From Lyophyllum atratum (lineage: Eukaryota; Basidiomycota; Agaricomycetes; Agaricales; Lyophyllaceae): DNA of 64,000 nt. Shown here one piece after another: positions 36,263 to 50,061 of this stretch (its first letter is position 1; every line of letters begins with the position of its first letter). A program made the translations under genes and the position numbers. A model generated the notes under the pieces. That model had not been told where the DNA came from. It made no database searches and saw nothing but the letters and a program-made list of their open reading frames with translations. The stretch is taken from contig JACGCN010000004.1 of assembly GCA_014905825.1 (NCBI GenBank), positions 1,178,001 through 1,242,000 on the forward strand. Direction: 5' to 3'.

Positions 36263-37420
36263 ATGAAGCACGACCACCATGTCGTCGATGAAGTGACCGT
36301 CCAGTTCACATTTGTGAGCTCTTAAATTTGTACTGGCAGTAAATGGAAGTATTAACCGATTGATTGATGACCAGATCAGGCATGGAGAGTCTACGGATAA
36401 CCTGGTCTCTTTTTCTCCTTATACAAGCTAGCCAGTTAATTAATCAGAGAATTTCACTACAGCGCTCGGTTTGGGCTGGATGGAGAGACTCTGAACTGTC
36501 AAACCATGGTAAGTATCATGAAAATTCCATGCTGAAACCTGTAAGTTGACTGTGACCATACAGGGAAAATGGTAAGTGACGAACGTACATCCCAAATCAC
36601 CGTGTTGACTCCCTGCAGCAAGCCGAAGCACTTGCGAAATCGTTCGCCAGTACCAGCCTCACCGCGATCCATTCGTCGCCACTCAAACGCGCTCTGACAA
36701 CCGCTGAAACGTTGAAAAAGTCCCAGGCAGCTCCTATACCCCTCCACACATCTCCGCTGCTTCGGGAACAGAACTTTGGACGCGGCGAAGGCCAGCGTTA
36801 CGATGTGCGGAGAGAATCAGCACTCTCGCTCGTGGAACATATCGCCAAAGGCAAATACCCATCAACCTATAACCGTTCAGAAAGATTTCCAGACGGTGAA
36901 AGTTTGAATGATGTCGCTGGACGCGCCGATCAGGTCGTTCAGGATCTTATCCTCCCCTATGTCCAAAAAGCGGCGCAGGAAGGCACGGACAGCATGCATG
37001 TGGCGTTTGTCAGTCATGGAATTTTTATCAAGGAGCTCGTCGCTTCATTGCTAAGGCAAAGCGTAGGCAAGGCCCAAGCATTCCATGGGGGGTTAAGCAA
37101 CACTGGTTGGGTGCTCATGACAGTGAAGGTGAAAGTAAGGCTTGACCGTTTTCCGTCCCTGCGCCATGTTGATAGACAATCCTAGAAGCAGAAAGCAGCA
37201 GACGTAGACGTCAGCTTTCCATATGTTAGAGTGGTGAAGTTCAACTCCTGTGAACATCTGCACGGCCTCGTGAGCAGAGAATAGTTGCCATGCAAATCTT
37301 GGGTGCTGATGTATTCACTAGGTTCGGCAGAAGGGAGGTATAGGGAGCGCGGCATTTGATCCGACGCAGAAAGATATTCGCTCATTCTTCAAAGCTCCAG
37401 GTGGCCCTAAACCAAGTTGA
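36263..37420 (+). CDS. Histidine phosphatase / phosphoglycerate mutase-like protein
   Basis: Seven exons: 36263-36313, 36375-36404, 36463-36508, 36564-36571, 36619-37134, 37186-37269, 37322-37420 (277 aa). The catalytic motif FIRHGESTDN is made by joining exons 1 and 2; VWAGWRDSELSNHGK follows, then SSPLKRALTTAETL, EQNFGRGEGQ, FPDGESLNDVAGR and VAFVSHGIFIKELV with the second catalytic histidine. This is the broad-specificity branch (TIGAR-like fructose bisphosphatase or general phosphatase) rather than glycolytic mutase. Exon 4 is only 8 nt (GK-M junction), bounded by CAG and GTAAGT; it is required to keep frame. The C terminus has a short tail ending GGPKPS that resembles PCNA-box-containing ends (IRSFFKAP). 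Confidence 0.85.
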
Positions 37421-37597
37421 GCATACTATACACCCAGCACCCTCTTTCATTCCCCCCAAATATCACGGAGACTATGTGCGGGAGGATTAATTAGTTCTTG
37501 TACATATGTGACACATAGAGGTCTGTTAACATCAAGTTAGACCCAGAGATTGGATGAATGAGAGTTATGTGACCTAGTCTAGAGTAACGCGAATAGG

Positions 37598-37968
37598 TTA
37601 GTTCGAGCCATACGGGAGAAGGCGTTTCTTCAGTTTTACTGCCTGTGTATCTGTCGCGTATGCTGTTTGGCCGAGTCTGTTGATTCTGCCAGCGTTTTTC
37701 GAGGTGTTAAGATGTGAATGACAAGCTTTCCCCTGTATCAAAGGGTACAAATCATCAGAGGGTATAGCAAGCTAGAGTTTGAACTGATACTGACGCGTTT
37801 GAAAGCAATACCTGAAGCAAGAGACCGCCAGCGTTTTTTCGCTCCAGAATGCGACTTCATTTTATAGCCAGCCTGGGCCAAAGACGTCGTCGAGAAGAGC
37901 CGGCTTGCGATGACCGACGTCGGGGACGACCATGAGCGGGCGGTGGATAGCAGCCGACCGAGGGACAT
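37598..37968 (-). CDS. MRPL35: Mitochondrial large ribosomal subunit protein bL35m
   Basis: Exons: 37795-37968, 37598-37732 (102 aa). The N-terminal 35 residues are Ser/Arg/Leu-rich without acids, a matrix presequence, then YKMKSHSGAKKRW, the bL35 signature, followed by GIAFKRGKACHSHLNTSKNA and LKKRLLPYG. It belongs to the mitochondrial 54S/large subunit. The start was set at the ATG in MSLGRLL because the longer frame begins with GTG. Its start is 156 bases from UFD2 on the other strand. Confidence 0.9.
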
Positions 37969-38124
37969 TGGGCAGGTGGTCGTTTGCAACACGGAAGTGG
38001 ATTGGCGGCCACGTGCGCGTCAAATCTGGTAGACGCCACTCCGACTCGGCGCTCAGAGTCAGAGTCGTAAGCTGCCACCACCACCTATCGACGACAATCT
38101 ATCTGCTAGACACTAGACATCGAC
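37969..38124. promoter_or_regulatory. Short bidirectional promoter, bL35m / UFD2
   Basis: Only 156 bases separate the two start codons. The stretch includes GGCCACGTGCGCG around 38010-38022 with an E-box-like CACGTG core. One compact control region must serve both genes. Confidence 0.5.
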
Positions 38125-41100
38125 ATGAGTGAGAATCCCAGCACCCCTCAGGACGATGCCGACCGCGTACGTTCATTTCATCGTCACTGCACCTCTTGGT
38201 GCACTAACCCCGATTAATTACTCAGATTCGCTTCAAGCGTCTGGAGAAGCTCCAGGGCGCAGTCGCCTCTGGAAGATCATCGCCTGCTGCATCCTCAAGT
38301 ACTCCTCCTCCCCAGCCCAAGCCCAAACCAACGCCCACTCCATCATCGTCCAAGAGACCGACACCTGTGCCTACCCCCGCCGTTCCCTCACCGGTGCCGA
38401 CAAAGAAGAAGGCTGCCGGAAAGTTAAACCTGGATGCTTGGGAGCATGAAACCGTAGGCTATGTCTTCAAGGCAACCCTAGACGTATGTGCCTCTTTCGT
38501 TACTTGCAGAAACATCTCTAACACCCACATCCGTTAGCGATCAGTGGCTGAACAGACCGGCTACGAGACAGTATGGCTGAAGCGCTTGACAGAAGAATTG
38601 GAATCAGAAGGAATGAGTGCGTACCCATTATGCTCGGACGCCAGTTCCGCTCACAAGCCGTCAACCGCTAGAGGATGTAAGGCTGAATGGCGATCTCGCC
38701 GACCGACTCTTGATTGCGCGTCTTGAACTCGATCCTGGTGCCATGTCGTGAGTGGAACGTCTGTACCGAACGATGAAACCTAACGCGTATGTAGCGACGA
38801 TTTAGAATATCTCCCTGTCCTTGCATCCCTCCCAGCTAACGAGACGACATTTGAGTACCTTGTTGGAGCCTGGAAGCGCGTTAATGCAAGGAGGTCGGCC
38901 CTGATTAAGATGGTGTGTCATTTTTTCATCTCAAAGACAGGATAAGATACTCAAAGCATATATGTAGGGATATTCGGCTCCTGATACGCAAGCTGCGTTG
39001 ACTCGGCTGGAAAGGTTGCGCGAGCTGATCGTCAGCTATGCTGGCCTCACGCTTCAAGAGCCTGAAATGTTCCCGCAACCCTCAGGGTGTGTACCAACTA
39101 TCATTTCACTATCATTGCCTCTATTCATTCATTCGAATAGACGTCCGCTTGGACCACCTGAACTCATCGCTCCTCTCCTCTCGCTCTCCGCGCTCTCCAC
39201 CCCTCTCTCATCCACACCCTCCGCATCGCACAACACCCTCACGCCCTCCGATATCGAGCAATTTCTTCAAGACCTCGCGCGCCGCTTCGAGCCCGACAAC
39301 GAAATCGACGAGGTTCTTGGCCCTGTCGTCAAAGGACTTCTTTTCCATGAATCCCTCTTCCGTCCTGAAGGCCTCGGAGGAGGGGACGCGAGCTGGCGCG
39401 GTGTAGTGGGCGGCCTCGAAGTCCTCGTATCGATCAAGAGCATTGCAATGATGATTACGAGGATGGAGGAGTGGAACCCCCCGAATGCCACAGCGCCAAC
39501 CTTCGAGACCACTTCCTTGTTGGGCCCACTGTGTCGCCTTGGGGTATTCTCGCGAGAATGGGTATTTCTCTTTTGTTTGATTGCGCCGTCGGTATACTTA
39601 TGCATCGTGATCAGCCTGCTTTATCTCAAGCGTATTTCTCGGAGCCTGATAAGCGAAGCAGAGATGATATTGAATCGTCGTTTGCGGGCTTGCGGGGGAC
39701 CTTGAAGAGCTTACAGGTTAGTCAAGCCTTCGATAGCTTTATACAAAACTGACGTGTTCTCTAGTCCTCCCTGTTCCAAATCTTCAACACACTTGTCAGG
39801 GCATCCCCTGAGTCGCGGGAGGCAGTATTGCAGTATTTCGCCCGTGTGATAACGTTGAACTCGAAGCGTGCTGGGATGCAGGTCTGCTCCATCCCCTTCT
39901 CTCGCTCGGAGCTATCTCACAGTAACGTTTCAGGTCGAAGCGGAATCAGTTGCGTCTGACAGCTTCATGGTTAACATGCAGAGCGTGCTTCTTCGCTTTG
40001 CTGAGCCGTTCATGGATGCAAACTACACAAAGGTGTGCACATGCGAGAGAGACGTTCTAGCTTCCAGCTAACCATATTTAACCCATCCAGATGGACCGCA
40101 TAGACCCGTTTTTCTATGCTCGCTCATCGCGCATTGACCTAAAAGATGAGACCCGTATCAAGGCCACCAGCGAGGAAGCTGCTACATGGGAAACCGCGCA
40201 CGGAGATCCCATAGGTTCGTAAAATAGCTACATCGATAGACCTCGTGAGCGCTGACTCCTGCTGCAGCACCTGAACCTAACTTCATCTCCAATATCTTCT
40301 ACCTTACCACTGCGATGAGCCACTATGGCTACCTTAAAACCATCCAGACTTACAACAATCTCGCAAAACACCTCGATGACCTCCAGCGGCATCTTGATAT
40401 GCTTAACGGTGATGGATCGTGGATGGGGGTAACTCAAGCTTCTAAGTTTATCTATCTTATCATTTTACTCATATCTGCCCTTTTAGTCCCCAATGCAAGG
40501 TCGTGTTGAGGCAGCTATCAATCAAGTCAAGGTGCGTCGACGCCCTGAGCGCCCGTGAGTTCAAATAAGTAACACTCTCTGTGCAGACGGAACAAGCGAA
40601 GATACGATCCCGTCAACTCACCTATGAGGCTCAGCTTACGGATCCGGAATTCGTCTTCCGGTCCCTTGGGTTCACCAATTTTCTGTCAACTTGGCTGATC
40701 AGGCAGGTCGATCCCAAGAAGTCGCATCCCAATCCACCTGTCGAGTGCGCATCTTTTGAGTGCATATTATTTGCATATACTGAGCCACAACTAGGATCCC
40801 ATTGCCCAAGGAGGTGCCGATGGCGTTCCGTGTGCTGCCAGAATACATCCTCGAAGATATCGTGGAGCACCTGTTGTTTGTCGTCCAGTAAGCTCTTTGA
40901 TCCCCCGCATTTGGTCTAGCACTCATTATCGATGTACCATGTGAAGATCGACGCCAGACAAGTTTGAAATGGCTGGGAAGATTGAGCTGATGACTTTCGT
41001 GCTCACATTTCTAAACTCGACATGGTATATCAAGAACCCCTTCCTGAAATCAAAGATCAATGATGTATGTCGAGTACTGGCCTTATGGACGAGCGTCCAT

Positions 41101-42576
41101 CTACTGATGTTTTTTAGGTTCTCTTTTTGAGTATTTGGGGCTATGGGCGAGAGCGGAATGGCATCCTCGGGAACCTTTTGAATACGCATCCGATGGCTCT
41201 CAAACACCTAATGCCCGCGTTGATGCACTTCTATATTGGTAAATTGTGTTGATTGATTTACTTTGAGTGTCTGTATTGATTGTGACGACTGCAAGAGGTG
41301 GAACAGACGGGCGCAAGTTCCCAGTTCTACGATAAATTCAGTACGTCCGCAGGTCACAGCCGACTTACATCTTCTGACCTTTAACTTCTTAGATGCTAGG
41401 TATTTCATTTGATATCTAACTCCGTGCCCCTCACTAAATTAAATGAACAGGCGCAATATCTCGTACGTTTTGAAGGTGGTTTGGGACAACCCAACTCACA
41501 GGGAGGCTCTCAACATCGAAGCCAGGTAGGTTTTTGAGACAGCACCGCTCACGTTCCACCTGACCAAGCGACATTTAGAAATGTCGACAAATTCGTCCGA
41601 TTCGTCAACCTCATGATCAACGATGTCACTTACCTCATGGATGAGTCACTGAGCGAGCTTACCCAGATCCACAACATCCAGGTAGAAATGGACGACAGAG
41701 CGACATGGGAAGCAAAGCCCCAAGAGTACCGCCGCGAGCGGGAAGGCACTTTGCGATCACTTGAACGCCATGCGTCTGGCTACACGACACTTGGCCGATC
41801 CACAGTTGAGCTCCTGAAAATATTCACCGCAGAAACGAAGGCCCCCTTCATGCTCCCTGAAATCGTCGACAAGTTGGCCGCCATGTTGGACTACAACCTG
41901 GTCGCGCTCGTTGGCCCAAAATACCAAGAACTTAGAGTTCGGGAGCCAAAGAAGCTCAAATTCAACCCGAGGGATTTGCTCAGCGATATGATTCAGGTGT
42001 TCTTGAATTTGAGTGATCAGCCTGAGTTTATTAGAGCTGTCGCTGGCGATGCGCGCAGTTACAGTAAAGCGCTATTCGACAATGCCGCTGACGTCGCGCT
42101 CAAGAGAAGCTTGAAGAGTGTGACGGAGGTGGAACAACTGCAGGCGTTCGTAGCCAAAGTCGAAGCAGCGAAAGCGACGATCGAGGCTGAAGACGATGAT
42201 CTGGGAGATATTCCGGACGAGTACTTAGGTAGGTGCCCCTCTCCTTACGATTCTAATAAACGCTTATCAGTTTCACTAGATCCCCTCATGGCTACGGTGA
42301 TGCGGGATCCTGTCCGCCTTCCGTCGTCCAGGGCGATTCTCGACCGTTCGACCATCAAGTCGCATCTCTTGTCTGACACCACTGACCCATTCAACCGCTC
42401 GCCACTTAGTATAGAAGACGTCATTCCTGGTAGGAAACAATCTGCCTCGTTCCAGATCATGCATGCTAACTTCTTTGATAGATGTCGAACTCAAGGCCCG
42501 CATAGATGCTTATTTGTCGGAACGGAGGAATAACCGGGCGAACGTTGTAGATCAGCAAGATGTAAATATGGCCTAA
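38125..42576 (+). CDS. UFD2: Ubiquitin chain elongation factor E4 (U-box)
   Basis: 23 exons: 38125-38166, 38226-38483, 38538-38616, 38672-38747, 38795-38912, 38968-39086, 39141-39561, 39615-39716, 39765-39881, 39934-40032, 40091-40214, 40268-40428, 40487-40531, 40587-40744, 40795-40887, 40947-41064, 41118-41238, 41296-41340, 41393-41399, 41451-41525, 41579-42228, 42271-42429, 42482-42576 (1093 aa). Ufd2 extends ubiquitin chains on Cdc48 clients. The core shows TSLLGPLCRLGVFSREW, AYFSEPDKRSRDDIESSF, GFTNFLSTWLIRQVDP, PMAFRVLPEYILEDIVEHL and NPFLKSKIND. The C-terminal U-box (about residues 1008-1080) reads LDPLMATVMRDPVRLPSSR, DRSTIKSHLL and DPFNRSPLS. Exon 19 is just 7 nt, needed to make FNARRNISYVLK. 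The N-terminal 80 residues are Pro/Ser/Lys-rich. All phases agree. Confidence 0.95.
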
Positions 42577-42648
42577 GGGAAGGCGTAATTGAAATTGTAC
42601 AGTATAATAGCACCATGGAATAGGAGAAAGACGAGGGAATAACGGGTA

Positions 42649-43534
42649 TCATCGCTTTCTTCTCTTTGGCGGGCGACCAACAGGTGTTGATCCCGCTCCG
42701 CCACCTCTACCTCGACCGCCCCCCTTTTTCGTACTCTTGCCTCGGCCTCGCGCAGGTCTTGGGGAAGCAGAAGGGGCTATGTAAAGCTGTCAATAACGGG
42801 AGATAACCTGTGATCAAACGGGAAGTACCAATTGAAGGTTCACGCATTTCAATGTCCTCATCATCCGCATGATCCGTTCCTGGGTCTGTTGCAGTAACGA
42901 CGCTGCCCGCCCTTGGCGACCCTCCACCATTCTCATCCCCGCTCTCCTGCGTCAGGGCGCTGCTGTCGCTATCACCTCCAATCAACCCAGCCATACTAAG
43001 TTTTGTCCGACCGCGTTTCTTTCCCCCGCGGGGTTTACTCACGGGGGAGGGTGCAGGAGACGAAGAAGGAAGTGATGCTGTGGCACGCATTCGGCGCTGG
43101 GATATTAGGGATTCGAATGATTGGTCGAAAGGTAATGAGAATTCTTCGCGAAAGAAAGGGTGTCCGGAGAGATTTTGTGACGGGGAGGGTGAGCGTATTG
43201 ATATTGGAGTTGACTTGTTCGATTTGGGGGATTCGTAGCCTTCGGCTTCTAAATCCTATACAATGGTTAGGGTCACCAAGTCCGACTCCATTAAAGCGAC
43301 ACCCCTCACAATGGCTTCTAGTGCATCCATGTCATAGCTACTCCTCAGCTTGTCCCAGATATCCTGAATGTGCACTAGACGCCCTGTGTCTTTGAGCATC
43401 GCGTTTTGGATAGCAAGAACATGAAAGTGACGGTGTATTCCGATCGGCCGTGCGCGCATTATGGAGCGAAAGAAGGATATCTCGCCGTCTATGCTCTTCA
43501 AGAAAGCGGCGGACTCGCTTTTCTCCACAGCCAT
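42649..43534 (-). CDS. EAF7: Chromatin modification protein EAF7 (NuA4 complex, CT20/MRGBP family)
   Basis: Exons: 43310-43534, 42829-43255, 42649-42776 (259 aa). Eaf7 sits in the NuA4 acetyltransferase complex with Eaf3 and Eaf5. The family core is at residues 10-75: FLKSIDGEISFFRSIMRARP, VGIHRHFHVLAIQNAM-like sequence with IGIHRHFHV, IQDIWDKLRSSYDMDALEAI. The remainder is Ser/Pro/acid-rich with PFFREEFSLPF and RGGKKRGRTK, ending in a Gly/Arg/Lys-rich tail (PPKRRKR), fitting nuclear location. Start 43534 gives a normal family start; the frame is open back to 43732, so an upstream start or exon is possible. A 13-bp perfect hairpin sits just above this ATG. The stop is 72 bases from the UFD2 stop. 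Confidence 0.87.
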
Positions 43535-44737
43535 CGCGACACGTCCAGTGCAGTGCGGTGATCCTGGACGTGTCGCCCATTGCCATTCTAGGTTTGTGTA
43601 CGGATATTTACTTTGATTTGACTTGAACGCCAAAGCCAACTTGATGTTCAACTCGATCTCATTGCGGCTCATTGCGTCTGAATTTGGACGAGGCATTTGC
43701 CAATGCGCACTGCTGACGCGCTCTCCATCCATCTAAATGCGATTCCGTTCCTATGCTATGTGCAGTGCCGATCATATCTCCATTCCAAAGGTCTATCACT
43801 CGGCCTTTTTTGCAACACACGTACGCTCACGTCGGAGCATGCACACACCATCGATGCCACCGTACGCGCAGTCAAGCTTTGAATTCCGTCGAAGGTCGAG
43901 GCCTCCCGAAGTACTGGGACTTGTTACCATCTGTCGAACTGATTATTTTAAGACTACGGGTGGTAGAAGCCACCGAATGTTGGCCTAAGTATTGGGAAAT
44001 TTACACCTCTGAAATGTGCCGCACGGGAGTTGCTATGATCTTCAAGAAACGGACAGATCCGTTGTAGTCCTGGGTCAGCAGATACGGTGGAAGTGGGTGA
44101 TTATCGGTTTCATCCACCACAGTGGTAATTGCTTCCTTCCTTGAAAGCTTGACAGATGGAATACATATCCTGCTCCTGTGCTGGCTGTGCTCGCTGACAG
44201 CATTTTTGACATGTAGATGGAGTCAAAAATAGCGTCTGTGTCGAGGCGCTTTGGAAGATTAGAATCCAGAGCTTCACGGACCTCTACCTGCCTCTACCGC
44301 CCCGCCGTTGCTCTTTATTCAGGGTGAGTAAATTCCAGCTTTGTTTATGCAATGGGTTCAGGGTGGGACTCGGACATTTCGGTTTTGCACCATACAAAAA
44401 TAGCTGGTCGTAGCGATGTGATCAGATATCAAGGAAGTCAAGCAAATGCTAACGTCAAGCGTTGAGCGCGAACCATTCAGATGCTATTTTTATAGTTGCA
44501 ACTTTCACTTGGCATTCCCGCCTTAACTTACCTATAAAATGGTCCGGTCAGCTGCTTGGGTTTCTTCAGTTCGTTCTTCTTCCTTCGTTTTCTTTCGCTC
44601 TTTGGCCAGGTAGCCTCCTTCGCTCCTTCTTTCACTCTTTGGTAAGTTTACAGTCAGGGTGGTTAGGCGGGGCAGCTCACCTTCTACACAGTGCGCCAGT
44701 CCTAAGTTCTAACTTGACGTTATTCAAATCCGCCATC
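43535..44737. promoter_or_regulatory. Divergent region EAF7 / secreted protein
   Basis: About 1.2 kb. The EAF7 side holds the hairpin at 43536-43576. On the plus side, TATAAAA at 44533-44539 lies about 200 bases above the secreted-protein ATG and is followed by a CT-rich leader, typical of a strongly expressed fungal gene. No other exon is supported. Confidence 0.5.
44642..44691 (+). other. Probable 5' UTR intron of the secreted protein gene
   Basis: A 50-nt stretch from GTAAGT to CTACACAG lies between the TATA box and the ATG at 44738. Size and ends match local coding introns. Confidence 0.45.
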
Positions 44738-45600
44738 ATGTTCTCCCAAATCTTCACTTCTCTGCTTTTGGTCGCTACCATGACCGCCGGCGCTGTCTCG
44801 AAGCCCGTTCCAAAGAACCGACTTGACATATGTACGCATCTACACCTGATTACACTGTCCTATTTTTAATTTCTAGCTCTTAATCCTAGCTCGTCGCACT
44901 GACTCACACTCTTTCAACAACTGGGGTGGATTCTCTTCTCTCAATGGCTTCGACAACTTCTATGGCTCTGGTAACTTTGATGGCTCCCAGCATTTTAGCC
45001 AAACCATCGTCCACGAGAACCAACTTGTCTGCCACACCCGGCAGATTGAGATCATCCAACAGCGTCTTGTGGTCCTCCAGGAGATGGCTAAGAGGTACAC
45101 ATCTAATCTTACCGAATGCTCAAACTATTTTGACAATATATTTTTCCAGGATCATCACAGAGCAGATCTGCGAAGTCGAGACTCAGACCATCGTATTCGA
45201 GCAATTCCACAGCAGCCTGGGTAGCTTCAGCCACGACCTGAGACGCACCTCTGGCCACCAGGTCGGCTACGATAGCAATATCGCCAGCCACTTTGGAAAC
45301 ATCGTCCAATCTGACGGCTCACTCAGCACTGACGACTGGGGCTTTTCCGGACAGGACATCGGTAGCCACACCGTCGTCGCTACCGGCTCCAATTGGGTTG
45401 ACTTCACGTCCCCAGCGTCGGTTAGCAACGCCTACCAATCCGCTCACGATGCCTATGTCTCCCTCCACCCCGAGTACGCCAGCTCCGATATCAGCGCCCC
45501 GTTCAGCGCGTCGTCTTTCCCCTCCACTCCCGATGCCAGCGCTTCGAACATCGATCCCTCAACTGGTGCTAATGTTGACCCGGCGACTGCTCCTTCTTAA
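44738..45600 (+). CDS. Small secreted protein, family not recognised
   Basis: Exons: 44738-44831, 44890-45094, 45150-45600 (249 aa). A clear signal peptide (MFSQIFTSLLLVATMTAGAV) is followed by a Lys/Arg site, then a Gly/Asn/Ser/Phe-rich stretch (NNWGGFSSLNGFDNFYGSG), a helical part with two cysteines (VCHTRQIEIIQQRLVVLQ and EQICEVETQTIVFEQF) and a Ser/Asp/Pro-rich end (NIDPSTGANVDPATAPS). No enzyme motif is present. The two cysteines could pair. A TATA box and CT-rich leader suggest strong expression. Fungi secrete many such proteins during growth or interaction; no role is claimed. Confidence 0.75.
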
Positions 45601-46454
45601 TTCGGAATGCTGACCTTGGTACGTGCAACCTATTTCACGAGTTCTACCACCTGACAGGCATGTCGTTCTTGTTGACTATAGACGTATGAAACTGTTGGAC
45701 ATTTTCCTGCCCATTAGACACCTCGAGCATTTTTTTTGGTTGATTATCATGATGGACATAACTTAGGACTGTTTTAGTTTACTGCTCATTCTGCACAAGA
45801 ATTTTCTCAATCTTCACGCCCTTGTGGCACCTTTCCAACGCACATCTCACTCGAGTTGATCAATCGCAACCAACTTCTAAAGGAACTGCCAGCGCCCGCC
45901 ACCTACAGCTTCTAAAGGCTACGATCCCATGCATATGCATGATAAGTAGTCAGTGCATCATCATGATCCTTCGAAGTTACGAAGGGTGGAGATCTTCCAA
46001 TATCTGTCGTCCTCGGAGCGTCTTTGACTGGGAAGCTTGATCAACTGATGCAAAGAGTGGGAAAGAGGTAGGCAGGAAGGAGAAAACAACTGTCATGAAA
46101 ACAACTCCTGGCAAGGAGCGGAGATAAACGTTTTGCCTGAGCGCACCCACAGTTCTGATGCCTGAAGGTAATTCTACCGGAAGCGGAGGTTTTAATGAGA
46201 AGGTTCAGCAGCTATGCGACCTCCAAATCGCTAGGGACCATGTCGTAAAGGAACAGCGATCACGGGTGCGTGGCCCCATATGACTTCAACCCGTAGAAGA
46301 CTGGAAGTAATAGGATTCCGGCTACATTAAGGCATAACTTCTCGTGTACTGCGCTGATCAACAAACGAAACCGATAGTAGTAAAAAAAATGTTACAAACC
46401 AAACAATTGTAGTCAGATACATGAAAGCCATACAAGGAAACGTAAGAAAGGAAA
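45601..46454. other. Convergent 3' region, no gene
   Basis: About 850 bases between the secreted-protein stop and the RSP5 stop. A possible 3' UTR intron follows the secreted-protein stop (GTACGT near 45620). No supported coding exon. Confidence 0.45.
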
Positions 46455-49301
<2,847 letters not shown>

Positions 49302-50061
49302 CCTGACCAGATACCATTACAAACTGGAAGGACATGATGACAGAGATTAAGAAGACTGACCTGCTTGAGCTTGCCATGAGTCAAGAGGGCTATGGCGCAG
49401 TCGTCTCACAAGGCTAGCTCGATGGGACAGGGGTGTGCTGACTGCGGACAGCGAGGTTGAGAGAGTAAAGACACCCAGCGCTACCGACCAGCGTTCTGAT
49501 AAGTTGCGACGCCCACGTGCTTCACAACGTCAACTCGGCACAGCCTCGGGGCGGCGGCCGAGTCGATCGAACCAACGGCGCTCATACCAATGCCATGAGC
49601 AACGACCACCAAAATAACCAGCACGATATGAAATCCCATGGCTCCCGCTGCTGTCAGGACAAACAGCTCATTTGGATAGGTCGGCGGCCTTCGACCATCA
49701 ACTTCGCTGAGATTCAACCCGAATACGTATTAGTAGCGCACCCGACTTCCGATCGTCCAAGCAGATTCATGTTTGGAAAGCTATCTAGCCCGCAATGAAT
49801 TTCTGTATCTAGGCCCACTTGACGGCGGTTCTTCTAGCCTGGGGTAGCGCAACTGGTTTTGCTATCTTCATGTTTCTATTGAAGCCCCGAGGAATCGAAC
49901 AATGGGAAATGCAGGTTGCGGCACGTTCTCTGGCCAGCTCGCGTGCTCTGGCCAGGTTAGCTCGGCGATATAATCCGCTTGCGGCTTTGACCTTTAAAAG
50001 TCAACCAACCCCCTGTTGACTCCCTGCTGCTTTTTACCCTTGGTGCCCATCCGACTTCAGT
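49302..50061. promoter_or_regulatory. Divergent promoter region RSP5 / RasGEF
   Basis: 760 bases, no supported coding exon. No site stands out. Confidence 0.45.

Noticed and set aside
43338..43586. An alternative minus-strand frame over EAF7 exon 1
   Set aside because: The other frame carries the EAF7 core (IGIHRHFHV) and the correct phase to exon 2.
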